From assembly GCA_024275995.1 (NCBI GenBank), contig JAJRYB010000064.1, forward strand, positions 1-40,781: a DNA stretch of 40,781 bases, in the 5' to 3' direction. Position numbers and translations under genes: made by a program. This stretch comes from Planctomycetota bacterium (GTDB taxonomy: Bacteria; Planctomycetota; Phycisphaerae; SM23-33). The notes under the pieces were generated by a model, which saw only the letters and a list, made by a program, of their open reading frames with translations, was not told the DNA's origin and made no database searches. Of the stretch, positions 24,812-33,225 are shown piece by piece (position 1 is the first letter of the stretch; every line of letters begins with the position of its first letter).

Positions 24812-26869
24812 ATGAGGACTCAATGGCGATTGGCGCTGATGCTGCTGTGCACGGCGGTCCTGGCGGGATGCGATCTGAACAGCAGGAACACCGGCGCCGA
24901 CGGTCTTTCGCTGCGCGATGAAATCGATCGTGCCGTTGCCGGCGTGTATCCGGCGCTGGTTCGTATCAGCGTGGTGATGGAAAAGCCCTCCGGTGGCAGG
25001 ATGCGTAAGTTTCGCGGGTCCGGCAGCGGGACGATTATATCGAAGGATGGATACGTCCTGACGAATTACCACGTCGCCGGCCGGGCGACGCGAATTGTCT
25101 GCCGCATGTCCAATCGCGAGGAGGTCGAGGCGCGCCTCGTCGGGCGCGATCCGATGACGGACCTCGCGCTGCTCAAGTTGGACCTGTCCACCCGGCGGAG
25201 CAAAACGCCGCTGCCCGTGGCGCGGTTCGGCGACTCGGACACGGTTCGCGTGGGAGACACCGTCCTTGCGATGGGAAGCCCCGCCGGTCTGAGCCAATCG
25301 GTAACGCTGGGCATCGTCGCCAACGCGGAAATGGTCCTTCCGGGCGGCAGGTTGCAACAGGCAGGCGAAAACGTCGGGGCGCTGGTTCGATGGATCGGAC
25401 ACGACGCGGTGATCTTCCCCGGTAACAGCGGCGGCCCGCTGGTGAACCTCGCCGGCGAAATTATCGGCGTCAACGAAATCGGCGTCGGAAGCCTTGGAGG
25501 CGCCATCCCCGGGAACCTCGCCAAGAGTGTCGCCGAGCAACTCATCAAAAACGACACCGTCAAGCGCGTCTGGACGGGGCTTCAGTGCCAGCCTCTGCTG
25601 AAGAACATGCCGGACGTAAAGGGCGTGCTCGTCGCGGGGGTCGCGAAAGAGTCCCCCGCCGCCAAGGCGGGCGTTCAGCCGGGCGACGTTATCACGCATT
25701 TTGACGGCGTAGCCGTACACAGCCGGACGCGCGAGGAAATGCCACTGTTCAACCGGGTGGTCCTCTCCACGCCAGTCGGAAAGAAAGTCGCTATCGACGT
25801 CCTGCGCGACGGGAAAAACAAGACGTTCTCACTCACGACGGTCGTCCGCGAACCGGCACAGGGTAAAAGTCGCGAATTGCGGCGTTGGGGGATCACCGCT
25901 GCGAACCTCACCCGCGCTTCGGCGCGTGCGCATCGTCGTCCGGACAAAAATGGCGTCCTGGTGGGAAGTATCCGCTCGGGTGGACCGGCGAGCGAGGCGA
26001 AACCCGCTCTCAAGGCGGGCGACGTTATCGTGAAGGTGGGCGATACGCCGGTGACCAATCTTGCGGATCTGATCGCGGTGACGGACAAGATCACCCGCGG
26101 GAAGGACCAGCCCCAGCCGACGCTGGTCGCCTTCGAGCGCAGAAAGTACAAGGCACTGACCGTGATTCGCATCGGTAGCCCCGCAGACGAAGATAAACCC
26201 GAGCGTGCGAAGAAGGCCTGGCTGGGCGTAAGCACGCAGGTGCTCACGCGCGAGCTGGGTAAGGCGCTGGGCCTTAAGGGCAAACACGGCGTTCGTGTGA
26301 CACGGGTCTATCCCGAGACCACCGCCGCCGAGGCGGACATCCAGGTTGGAGATATTCTTCTCAAACTGGACGGGCAGGTTATTTCCGCGCGCCAGCCCGA
26401 AGATACGGAAGTATTCGACTACCTTGTTCGCCAATACAAGATCGGCGCCGAAGTCGACCTGTCGATCGTGCGCGACGGAAAACCGAAAACGCTCACCGTC
26501 AGGCTCGAGGGACGTCCCAAGCCGCCCTCGGAACTCAAGCGGTACAAGCACGAGGACTTCGAGTTCGCCGCCCGCGACCTTGCCTTCGCCGATAAGGTGA
26601 ATCGCGAACCTTCCGAACGTAAAAACAAGGGCGTGCGGATTGCGAGCGTCCAGTCGGCTGGATGGGCGGCGCTGGCGGGACTGGCGACGGGTGACATTCT
26701 TCTGAAGGTCGACGGGCAGGAAGTCGCAGACATCGCCGGATTGAAAAAGATAATGAAAAAGATCCGCGAGACGAAACCCAGGCAGGTCGTTTTCTTCGTT
26801 CGCCGAGGCATCCATACCCGGTTTGTTGAACTCGAGCCGGACTGGAAAGCGGCAATCGGCGCGAAATGA
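24812..26869 (+). CDS. lipoprotein HtrA/DegP-like serine protease with four PDZ domains
   Basis: 685 residues. Lipobox signal MRTQWRLALMLLCTAVLAGC (Cys20) predicts anchoring to a membrane facing the periplasm. The trypsin-like domain (about 33-245) has His87 (NYHVAG), Asp117 (TDLALLKLD) and Ser206 (GNSGGPL). Four PDZ-like domains follow, about 254-345, 358-455, 468-566 and 585-675 (VQPGDVITHFDG, LKAGDVIVKVGD, IQVGDILLKLDG, LATGDILLKVDG). Typical HtrA/DegP have one or two PDZ, so this one is unusually long. Role: degrading or checking misfolded envelope proteins. The start has AAGGA at 9 bases; the frame is open to 24710. Its stop overlaps the first possible start (26866) of the next gene by 4 bases. 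Confidence 0.92.
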   Translation: MRTQWRLALMLLCTAVLAGCDLNSRNTGADGLSLRDEIDRAVAGVYPALVRISVVMEKPSGGRMRKFRGSGSGTIISKDGYVLTNYHVAGRATRIVCRMSNREEVEARLVGRDPMTDLALLKLDLSTRRSKTPLPVARFGDSDTVRVGDTVLAMGSPAGLSQSVTLGIVANAEMVLPGGRLQQAGENVGALVRWIGHDAVIFPGNSGGPLVNLAGEIIGVNEIGVGSLGGAIPGNLAKSVAEQLIKNDTVKRVWTGLQCQPLLKNMPDVKGVLVAGVAKESPAAKAGVQPGDVITHFDGVAVHSRTREEMPLFNRVVLSTPVGKKVAIDVLRDGKNKTFSLTTVVREPAQGKSRELRRWGITAANLTRASARAHRRPDKNGVLVGSIRSGGPASEAKPALKAGDVIVKVGDTPVTNLADLIAVTDKITRGKDQPQPTLVAFERRKYKALTVIRIGSPADEDKPERAKKAWLGVSTQVLTRELGKALGLKGKHGVRVTRVYPETTAAEADIQVGDILLKLDGQVISARQPEDTEVFDYLVRQYKIGAEVDLSIVRDGKPKTLTVRLEGRPKPPSELKRYKHEDFEFAARDLAFADKVNREPSERKNKGVRIASVQSAGWAALAGLATGDILLKVDGQEVADIAGLKKIMKKIRETKPRQVVFFVRRGIHTRFVELEPDWKAAIGAK

Positions 26870-26901
26870 AATCCGGAAAACCCCGAAACAGGAGAACGCG
26901 A

Positions 26902-27765
26902 GTGAAACGAACGCAACTTATCGTATTGGTCTTATCGGTGGTGGCGATTGCGGGTTTCGTCACCGCGGCCCAGCCGATATCCACGGCCGCACGAAAACTG
27001 TACGAAACGCACCAGGATTCCGTCGTTTTCGTATCCGCCGTCGCCAAGATGGAAATCTCCGCACGCGGAAAGACGGCGAACCGCGAACTCAAACGCGAAG
27101 CTATCGGCACGATCATAGACGCCAGCGGTTTGACGGTCCTGTCCTATTCCAACCTGGACCCGAGCGGCGCTTTAAGCTCGCAGTTTTCGGTCAAGGCCGA
27201 GTTCGCCGACGTCAAGATCCGCCTCGCCGACGGTACGGAAGTGCCGGCGAAGATCGTCCTGAAAGATACGGACCTGGACCTTGCCTTCGTCATGCCGGAC
27301 GCCGACAGCGACGAGGCCGAGGATGTAGAATTCAAGCCGTTGGACCTGGGCAACAACGTCCAGCCCAAGATACTGGACGAGGTTATCTCGCTTGGCCGGT
27401 TGGGCAACAACCTGAGCCGCCAACCCGTCGTCTTCATCGGGCGGATCGCCGCCATCGTCAAGAAACCGCGCGACTTCTACCTCACTACGAGAGCGGCGAT
27501 GGGCGGCCCGCTTTTCTCGTCCGACGGAAAACTTATCGGAATCGCGGTGCGAAGGATAACCAACGGGCGTCCCAGCGGGACGATCGTCGTTCTTCCTGCC
27601 GGTGACATTCAGGAAGTCGCCGCCCAGGCGCTGGACAAAACCAAGCCCGAACCCGCCACGCAGCCCGCAACGCAGCCCGCCAGCTTACCAGCGCCCAAAG
27701 ACAAGGCCGACGCGCAGGTAGATGATAAAACGCCGGCCGACAAAGTGGCCCCGATGGACGAATAG
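26902..27765 (+). CDS. catalytically inactive HtrA paralogue (pseudoprotease)
   Basis: 287 residues with signal peptide (about 1-23, MKRTQLIVLVLSVVAIAGFV) and a trypsin-like fold without PDZ. Aligned with the neighbour, the His is replaced by Ser83 (VLSYSNLD against VLTNYHVAG), the Asp127 remains (DLDLAFVMP) and the Ser is replaced by Met200 (AAMGGPLFS against GNSGGPL). So it cannot be a serine protease by the usual mechanism. The tail (about 248-287) is Pro/Ala/Gln/Asp-rich (ATQPATQPASLPAP). GTG 26902 has AGGAG at 7 bases; an ATG at 26866 that overlaps the htrA stop (ATGA) is possible. As the second gene of the operon it may regulate, recruit or scaffold the active protease (inference). Confidence 0.85.
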   Translation: MKRTQLIVLVLSVVAIAGFVTAAQPISTAARKLYETHQDSVVFVSAVAKMEISARGKTANRELKREAIGTIIDASGLTVLSYSNLDPSGALSSQFSVKAEFADVKIRLADGTEVPAKIVLKDTDLDLAFVMPDADSDEAEDVEFKPLDLGNNVQPKILDEVISLGRLGNNLSRQPVVFIGRIAAIVKKPRDFYLTTRAAMGGPLFSSDGKLIGIAVRRITNGRPSGTIVVLPAGDIQEVAAQALDKTKPEPATQPATQPASLPAPKDKADAQVDDKTPADKVAPMDE

Positions 27766-27784
27766 CGATATCCGAAAAACGAAG

Positions 27785-27903
27785 ACAGCCGAACGGCAAG
27801 CCCGGTCCAGACCAAGGCGCTTGGGGAACGCTGCGCCAGATATCTTAAGAAATCATGCCGGACATTCATCCGCAGCTTTCGATACGGCTTGCCGTTCGGC
27901 TGT
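27785..27903. repeat. 18-bp perfect inverted repeat enclosing 83 bases
   Basis: ACAGCCGAACGGCAAGCC (27785-27802) and its exact reverse complement (27886-27903) lie between the htrA-pair stop and the alr stop. The inside has a small hairpin CCAAG-GCG-CTTGG. It has no ORF and no obvious direct repeats flanking it. Possibilities are a long-stem bidirectional terminator, a small non-autonomous element, or a REP-type pair. Confidence 0.6.
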
Positions 27904-27947
27904 GTTGCCGTTGCTTTTTCTTCGAGAACACCGGCGCGGATTGTGCG

Positions 27948-29087
27948 TCAATCGACCGCCGTTCGGGTGATGCGCGGGCCCAGCCGGCATGTTACCTCGT
28001 ATGGAATAGTGCCGGCGAGCCTGGCCAAACTCTCCACGCTGTTGGGCGCGTCGGGTCGAGGCGAGATGATCTCGACTTCATCGCCGACCTCCGCGTCTGG
28101 AATGTCGGTCAGGTCGATTATGATCTGGTCCATCGAAACGCGCCCGCAAAGAGGCGAGTCACACCCCGCAACGCGAACGACAGAGCGGTTCGAGAGGCTC
28201 CGGAAATATCCGTCGGCGTAGCCGATCGGCACAAGTCCGATCCGCGAGGTGCGCGTGAATTCGTGCGTAAGCCCGTATCCGCACTTGCTCCCGGCCGGGA
28301 CCGTCTTGATCTGCATGATCGGCCCGGTCAGCCTTAGAGAAGGACGCAGCGGCAGGTGGTTGAGCATTTCGCCGGACGGCTGGTACCCGTAAACGCCGAT
28401 CCCCGCGCGGACCATGTCCAGGTGCGTCTCGGGCAGGTCGATAATGGCGGCTGTGTTTGCGGTATGCAGAGTGAGATTTTCCCTCGGACCGCATTTTTCG
28501 ACAGTCTCTTCGAACAGGTTGAACTGACGCCGGGCGAAGGTCTTGTCCGCTTCGTCGGCGGTGGCGAAGTGAGTGTATAAGCCTTCAAGTCGGATATCGC
28601 CCTGCTCGCGGATCAGCCGGACCAGCGCCGCCGCCTTCTCCGCGGGCACGCCGCTGCGGTTCATGCCGGTATCGATTTTAACATGGACGCGGGCGGGGGT
28701 TCCAACCGCGGCGGCTGCCTGCGAGATGGCTGGAACTTCCGATTCGCTCGCGACGGTAAACGTGACGTTGCGCGCGATCAGCGCCTCGATCGCTTCCGAT
28801 CCGCTGCAAGCTCCCGGCGTGGAGAACACCAGCACCTCGCCGCCGTACCCCATCCGGCGCAGCTCGATCGCCTCCGCCGGCGTGGCGACGGCAAGGGAAT
28901 CCGCCTCGCGCGCGATTACGTCCAGTAGCGTTGCCAGACCGTGGCCGTAACAATCAGCCTTGACGGCTGCGCAAAGTTTCGTGCCTTCTTTCAGGCATCC
29001 GCGAAGCTGCGAGATATTCTCGCCGACGGCAGAGGCGGAGACCTCCGCGGTGAGGCAACTTCCCACACTGTCACGATAATCGGCCAT
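27948..29087 (-). CDS. alr: alanine racemase
   Basis: PLP enzyme giving D-alanine for peptidoglycan; 379 residues. The cofactor lysine is Lys43 in AAVKADCYGHG, and the C-terminal tyrosine lies in KCGYGLTHEF. HVKIDTGMNRSG, YTHFATAD, and CGRVSMDQIIID are also conserved. The reading frame continues to 30236, but that extension lies wholly antisense to asd and is a shadow. I chose ATG 29087; ATG 29099 is 12 bases upstream. It is divergent from asd with 141 bases between starts. The 18-bp inverted repeat lies 45 bases past its stop. Confidence 0.95.
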   Translation of the reverse strand: MADYRDSVGSCLTAEVSASAVGENISQLRGCLKEGTKLCAAVKADCYGHGLATLLDVIAREADSLAVATPAEAIELRRMGYGGEVLVFSTPGACSGSEAIEALIARNVTFTVASESEVPAISQAAAAVGTPARVHVKIDTGMNRSGVPAEKAAALVRLIREQGDIRLEGLYTHFATADEADKTFARRQFNLFEETVEKCGPRENLTLHTANTAAIIDLPETHLDMVRAGIGVYGYQPSGEMLNHLPLRPSLRLTGPIMQIKTVPAGSKCGYGLTHEFTRTSRIGLVPIGYADGYFRSLSNRSVVRVAGCDSPLCGRVSMDQIIIDLTDIPDAEVGDEVEIISPRPDAPNSVESLARLAGTIPYEVTCRLGPRITRTAVD

Positions 29088-29228
29088 GGCGCACGGCATT
29101 TTCCCATGTTTGTCGTTGCGGTACAACGGTCGCCTGCGGCAAGCGCCTTTCGCAACCGGACGAAATGTGATATTTTCCGGGTCGTATTGTGTGTGTTCAC
29201 GATTCCAGGAATGATAGAAGGCGAACCG

Positions 29229-30227
29229 ATGAGATGGAACGTTGCGATAATGGGCGCTACCGGCGCCGTCGGGAACGAGCTGCTCAGGATACTCGATCAG
29301 CGCGGTTTCCCTCTCAAGAGTCTCAAGCTGCTGGCCAGTCACCGCTCGGCTGGGAAAAAACTCCCCTTCGCTGGCGAGCAGCTTCCCGTCGAGGAACTTA
29401 CCGAAAGCAGCTTCGAGGGCGTGGACCTTGTGCTCGCCTCTGCGGGCGGGAGCCTCTCGAAAAAGTTCAACCCCATCGCCGTCAAGGCCGGGGCCGTCGT
29501 GGTGGACAACACCTCCGCGTTCCGAATGGACCCGCAGGTCCCGCTGGTGATCCCGGAGGTGAACTCCGCCGATATAAAAACACACAAGGGCATTATCGCA
29601 AACCCGAATTGCAGCACGATAATCATGAACGTTCCGGTCTGGCCGCTGCATAAGGTCCACCCCGTCCGCAGGATCGTCGTGAGCACTTACCAGGCAGCCA
29701 GCGGCGCCGGCGCCGCGGCGATGGAAGAACTCAAGCAAGGCGCCTCTGCGATACTCGCGGGCGAGACGTTCGAACCGAAGGTGCTGCCGCACCCTGCCGC
29801 GTTCAACGTGTTCAGCCACAACAGCGCAGTCGGACCCGACGGGTACAACGAGGAAGAAACCAAGATGGTCCGCGAGACGCGGAAAATTTTCCACTGCCCG
29901 GAAATCCTCGTAGCCGCGACGTGCGTGCGCGTTCCCGTGATGCGGGCGCACAGCGAGTCGATCAACCTTCAATTCACCGATCCGGTAACCGAGGAACAGG
30001 TGCGGGAAATCCTCGCCGCTGCGCCGGGCGTGAAGATCGTCGACGATCGCGAGGGCAGCTACTTCCCCATGCCGCTGGACGCCTCGGACCGGGACGAGGT
30101 GCTGGTGGGGCGCATCCGCAGCGACATTTCCCAGCCCGACGGGTGCGGGATCGAAATGTTCGTTTCCGGCGACCAGATCCGCAAGGGCGCCGCGCTGAAC
30201 GCCGTGCAGATCGCGGAAATGCTCTGA
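29229..30227 (+). CDS. asd: aspartate-semialdehyde dehydrogenase
   Basis: Reduces aspartyl phosphate to aspartate semialdehyde with NADPH, feeding lysine/diaminopimelate, threonine and methionine synthesis. 332 residues. The nucleotide-binding start is VAIMGATGAVGNELL; the catalytic Cys is Cys128 (NPNCSTI); TYQAASGAGAAA, VRVPVMRAHSE (catalytic His) and DEVLVGRIRSD follow. ATG 29229 has AAGG at 7 bases; the open frame begins much earlier at 28941, antisense to alr. truA begins 7 bases after the stop, so they probably share a transcript. With alr on the other side it links D-Ala and diaminopimelate supply. Confidence 0.96.
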   Translation: MRWNVAIMGATGAVGNELLRILDQRGFPLKSLKLLASHRSAGKKLPFAGEQLPVEELTESSFEGVDLVLASAGGSLSKKFNPIAVKAGAVVVDNTSAFRMDPQVPLVIPEVNSADIKTHKGIIANPNCSTIIMNVPVWPLHKVHPVRRIVVSTYQAASGAGAAAMEELKQGASAILAGETFEPKVLPHPAAFNVFSHNSAVGPDGYNEEETKMVRETRKIFHCPEILVAATCVRVPVMRAHSESINLQFTDPVTEEQVREILAAAPGVKIVDDREGSYFPMPLDASDRDEVLVGRIRSDISQPDGCGIEMFVSGDQIRKGAALNAVQIAEML

Positions 30228-30234
30228 TTCGCAC

Positions 30235-30999
30235 ATGACAGATCACCCCGCAAGACGGAACATCAAGCTGGTAGTCGCCTACAACGGTTCGGCCTATCAC
30301 GGCTGGCAGAGGCAGGTACAAGGCCTGGCGACGGTCCAGCAGTGCGTCGAGGAGGCGGCGAGTGAGGTCGTAAGGCACAGGGTGATCGTTTTCGTAACGG
30401 GGCGCACCGACGCCGGCGTTCACGCAGCCGGGCAGGTAGCAAATTTCTACACGACAAACCTCGCCATTCCGACGATGGGGCTTCGGCGGGCGATGAACTC
30501 GCGCCTGCCGGGCGATATCGCGATTATCTCGGCTGAGGACGTGCCGGAAGACTTCCACGCATCCCGCTCCGCGACCGGTAAGACGTACCGCTACCGCATC
30601 CACGTTGGACCGTTGCGACCCGTCATGCACCACGAGCAGGTGTACCACTACTACCGCACGCTGGAGGTGGCAAAAATGCGCGACGCCGCCTGCCGACTTA
30701 TCGGAACGCACGATTTCCGCGGTTTCGCCACCACGTCCGACAAGCGAAAGACAACCGTGCGGACGATTTTCCGCTGCGATGTGACGGAGGTGGGCGAGGA
30801 AATTCGCGTTACCGTCCACGGCGACGGGTTCCTCTACAACATGGTCCGCAACATCGTCGGGACGCTTATCGAGATCGGGCGGGGAAGATGGCCGGCGGAT
30901 CGAATCGACAGGATTCTGGCGACCTGCGACCGCAGCGAGGCCGGGTTCACCGCTCCGGCGCAGGGGCTGAGCCTTCTGAGCGTGCATTTCGAGAAGTGA
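30235..30999 (+). CDS. truA: tRNA pseudouridine38-40 synthase TruA
   Basis: Converts uridines 38-40 in the tRNA anticodon stem-loop to pseudouridine. 254 residues, a normal length. The catalytic aspartate is Asp59 in VTGRTDAGVHA; YNGSAYHGWQRQ, DFHASRSATGKTYRYRI and GDGFLYNMVRNIVGTLIEIG are the other family motifs. ATG 30235 follows the asd stop by 7 bases; the Shine-Dalgarno sequence is not obvious, so coupling with asd is likely. The next gene, dnaN, has its own promoter. Confidence 0.96.
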   Translation: MTDHPARRNIKLVVAYNGSAYHGWQRQVQGLATVQQCVEEAASEVVRHRVIVFVTGRTDAGVHAAGQVANFYTTNLAIPTMGLRRAMNSRLPGDIAIISAEDVPEDFHASRSATGKTYRYRIHVGPLRPVMHHEQVYHYYRTLEVAKMRDAACRLIGTHDFRGFATTSDKRKTTVRTIFRCDVTEVGEEIRVTVHGDGFLYNMVRNIVGTLIEIGRGRWPADRIDRILATCDRSEAGFTAPAQGLSLLSVHFEK

Positions 31000-31082
31000 C
31001 GAGCCGGTCCTGGTGACGCGCCGGCAAGCTGGAACGACCCGGGGGACGGTCTTACCGAAGAGAAGTTTTCGTTCCGTACCCC

Positions 31083-31111
31083 TTGAAAGGCGAGCGGGCA
31101 GGACGTATAAG
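31083..31111 (+). promoter_or_regulatory. promoter of dnaN
   Basis: TTGAAA (31083-31088), 17 bases, TATAAG (31106-31111). Start expected near 31118 with about 84 bases of leader before the dnaN ATG. Both boxes match the consensus at five of six positions. Confidence 0.6.
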
Positions 31112-31201
31112 GGTCCGAGCCTGTCCGTCGATCGGCGGGCGGGTGTTCCGGGCTTCTTTGCACCGGCGGAAGATGAGAACATATCAGGGAAGGCGAGTGT
31201 T

Positions 31202-32302
31202 ATGAAGGTAATCGCGCAGACAGGAGCCCTTCAAGAGGCGCTGGCGCTGGTAGGCGGAATCGTCGCAACGCGCACACCCAAGCCGGTGCTGCAATGCGTA
31301 AAGCTGGTCGCGGCGGACAACGTGCTTACGCTGATGGCGACGGATCTTGAGGTCGCCTGCCGTTATCAGATCACGGCTGTGGAAATCGCCGAACCCGGCG
31401 AGGCGCTCGTGCCGGCCGATCGTCTTAACGGAATCGTTCGCGAATCGAGCGACGAGGACAGTCTGACGATCGAAACGGAAAAGCAGACGGTGCACGTCCG
31501 CGGTACTGGCAGCCACTTCACGATTTTCGGATACGATCCGGGCGAATACCCGGCCGTGGCGGAATTCGGCGACGAGGCGGACCTCCAGATTTCCTCGTCC
31601 GTCCTGTCCGGTATGATCGCAAAGACGCTGTTCGCCACGGCGAAAGTTCACAGCCATTACGCGATGAGCGGCGTGCTGTGGGAGGCATCCGGCAAGAAGC
31701 TGCAACTGGTCGCCACTGACGGACATCGACTCGCCCAGGCAAAGGGCGCCCTGTCCAAATCCGTCAAGAGCAGCGCGACCGCCATCGTTCCAACCAAGCT
31801 CATGAGCCTTATCCAGCGGGTCTCCAGCGACAGCGAAGAAACGCTGGAAGCGAAGTTCAGCGAGAACCAGATGCTGGTCCGCTCGGCGCGCGTGGTGCTG
31901 GTCAGCTCGCTGGTGCAGGGCAACTTCCCGAAATACGACGACGTGATCCCCAAGGATTCCACCCGTTCGGCGACCGTCAACACGACGCGGCTCGAGCATC
32001 GTCTGCGCCAGGCGGCCCTGCTGACCAACGAGGAGTCGCGCGGCGTGAAGTTGAGCTTCCAGGGCGAGCAGGTGACGCTTTCCAGCAGGGCGCCGGAAAC
32101 GGGCGAAGCGGAGGTCACCTGCCCCATCAGTTACCAGGGCGATCCGCTGGAAATCGCATTCAACCCCCAGTTTATGATCGACGCGCTGCGGGTCTGCGAA
32201 ACCGACGAGATAACGCTGGAAATGGGCGCGGCGAACAAGCCGGCGATCATCAGGTCCGGCGACGATTTTCTCTATGTCCTGATGCCCGTCGACCTGGGTT
32301 GA
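31202..32302 (+). CDS. dnaN: DNA polymerase III beta subunit (sliding clamp)
   Basis: Ring-shaped processivity clamp that holds replicative polymerase on DNA. 366 residues, exactly the standard length, with three repeated domains. Recognised segments include MKVIAQTGALQEALALVGGI, VATDGHRLAQAKG (the partner-binding region of domain 2), VLVSSLVQGNFPKYDDVIP, and the final FLYVLMPVDLG. ATG 31202 has AAGG and lies about 84 bases after the promoter. No dnaA, recF or gyrB is adjacent; a DUF721/DciA-type gene follows after 228 bases containing an inverted repeat. Confidence 0.97.
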   Translation: MKVIAQTGALQEALALVGGIVATRTPKPVLQCVKLVAADNVLTLMATDLEVACRYQITAVEIAEPGEALVPADRLNGIVRESSDEDSLTIETEKQTVHVRGTGSHFTIFGYDPGEYPAVAEFGDEADLQISSSVLSGMIAKTLFATAKVHSHYAMSGVLWEASGKKLQLVATDGHRLAQAKGALSKSVKSSATAIVPTKLMSLIQRVSSDSEETLEAKFSENQMLVRSARVVLVSSLVQGNFPKYDDVIPKDSTRSATVNTTRLEHRLRQAALLTNEESRGVKLSFQGEQVTLSSRAPETGEAEVTCPISYQGDPLEIAFNPQFMIDALRVCETDEITLEMGAANKPAIIRSGDDFLYVLMPVDLG

Positions 32303-32364
32303 CGGATGAAGGCGGGCGAACGTTTTCGCTGAAGTTTTCCAATTGATTCCGGCGATGGGAATGA

Positions 32365-32528
32365 TAGGCTCTGCCTGAAAATCCCGGCGTCGGCCCGAGA
32401 GCGAGCGGTTTTGTCTCTGACGAGGACGCCGAAGCAGGCGATTCCAAAACGAATCGTCGATGCAGGCGGACGAAATCAGAGGCGAAACAAGCCGCTAGAA
32501 GCCAGTCCGGTTTTTCAGGCAGAGCCTA
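32365..32528. repeat. 17-bp perfect inverted repeat enclosing 130 bases upstream of dciA-like gene
   Basis: TAGGCTCTGCCTGAAAA (32365-32381) and its exact reverse complement (32512-32528). Each arm itself forms a small AGGC/GCCT hairpin. Homology continues imperfectly outside the perfect part (CCGG). The right arm ends just before the possible GTG start at 32531. The arms match the motif at 19772-19792. The inside is open in frame with dciA, but starts with TTG and shows no DUF721 similarity. Confidence 0.55.
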
Positions 32529-32530
32529 AA

Positions 32531-32956
32531 GTGCCGGACGTTGTTGACGATATCTCCGCTGTAACGAGACCGGTCATGGATGACGCGCAACTACGTACGA
32601 TCTGGCAACAGCGGCAGCTTGACGATCGCGTCGCACACCTGTCCGGTCCGCTGACGGTCCTCATGAAACGAACGCTCGCCAAGCGCGTTCGCCAACTCGG
32701 CAAGCTCGGGGAAATCTGGGACGAGGTCATTCCGGAGTCCATCTGCCGGCACGCCGCACTGGAAAGCTTCAATAACGGGGTTCTCACCGTTCTGGTCGAT
32801 TCGGCGCCGCACCGCTTCGAATTGCAGACGCTGCTCGCCGGCGGAGCGACCACGGAAATCCGGGCGAGATTCCCCGGAACGATCCGCAAGATACGCCTCG
32901 TACCGGGGCAGTTCTGCTCCGTAGACCTTGCCGGCGAGCGACGATACACCTTCTGA
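32531..32956 (+). CDS. DUF721 protein, DciA-like helicase loader
   Basis: About 141 residues. The core (LMKRTLAKRVRQLGKLGEIW, ALESFNNGVLTVLVDSAPHR, FELQTLLAGG, IRKIRLVPGQF) is the DUF721 fold. That family includes DciA, which loads the replicative helicase in most bacteria without DnaC. The start is uncertain: GTG 32531 (chosen), ATG 32576, or the open frame from TTG 32411, which would cross the inverted repeat. None has a convincing Shine-Dalgarno sequence. The neighbour dnaN supports a replication role. No helicase gene is in the window. Confidence 0.75.
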   Translation: MPDVVDDISAVTRPVMDDAQLRTIWQQRQLDDRVAHLSGPLTVLMKRTLAKRVRQLGKLGEIWDEVIPESICRHAALESFNNGVLTVLVDSAPHRFELQTLLAGGATTEIRARFPGTIRKIRLVPGQFCSVDLAGERRYTF

Positions 32957-33105
32957 AAGAACGATCCGGCGAGGCTTGCGAAGTTACCGGGCGTTTCAGC
33001 TTGAAACCCAGCCGGCGTGTTTCCATAATTGACCTGTCCGGAGCAACGAGCGATTGAGATGCGGGATGTCTGCGTCGTTGAGGACGAGTCCGGCAAGGAA
33101 GGAGA

Positions 33106-33201
33106 ATGAGGCATATTCGCCGATATTCTGAAATTCTTCTGACGAAGCCGGGCGAAGCCACAAACAGCAGACGCCCGCAGGTCAAGTGTGAGTTGCTCTA
33201 A
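33106..33201 (+). CDS. possible 31-residue leader ORF upstream of the phosphorylase gene
   Basis: Starts MRHIRRYSEILLTKPG and ends 24 bases before the next ATG. AAGGAAGGAGA precedes its ATG; the spacing is tight. The product is basic with no known domain. It may be a regulatory leader peptide or chance. No other feature was seen in the 269-base gap 32957-33225. Confidence 0.2.
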   Translation: MRHIRRYSEILLTKPGEATNSRRPQVKCELL

Positions 33202-33225
33202 CGAACCCTTTCGAAGGAGGTATTG

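Noticed and set aside
26866-26901. ATG 26866 as start of the pseudoprotease
   Set aside because: Possible, but the GTG at 26902 has a much better ribosome site and gives a normal signal peptide.
29088-30236. Extension of the alr reading frame to 762 codons
   Set aside because: It lies fully antisense to asd, whose motifs are clear, and has no family similarity.
32411-32530. Coding start of the DUF721 gene at TTG 32411
   Set aside because: The extra residues have no family similarity and would cross the inverted repeat.
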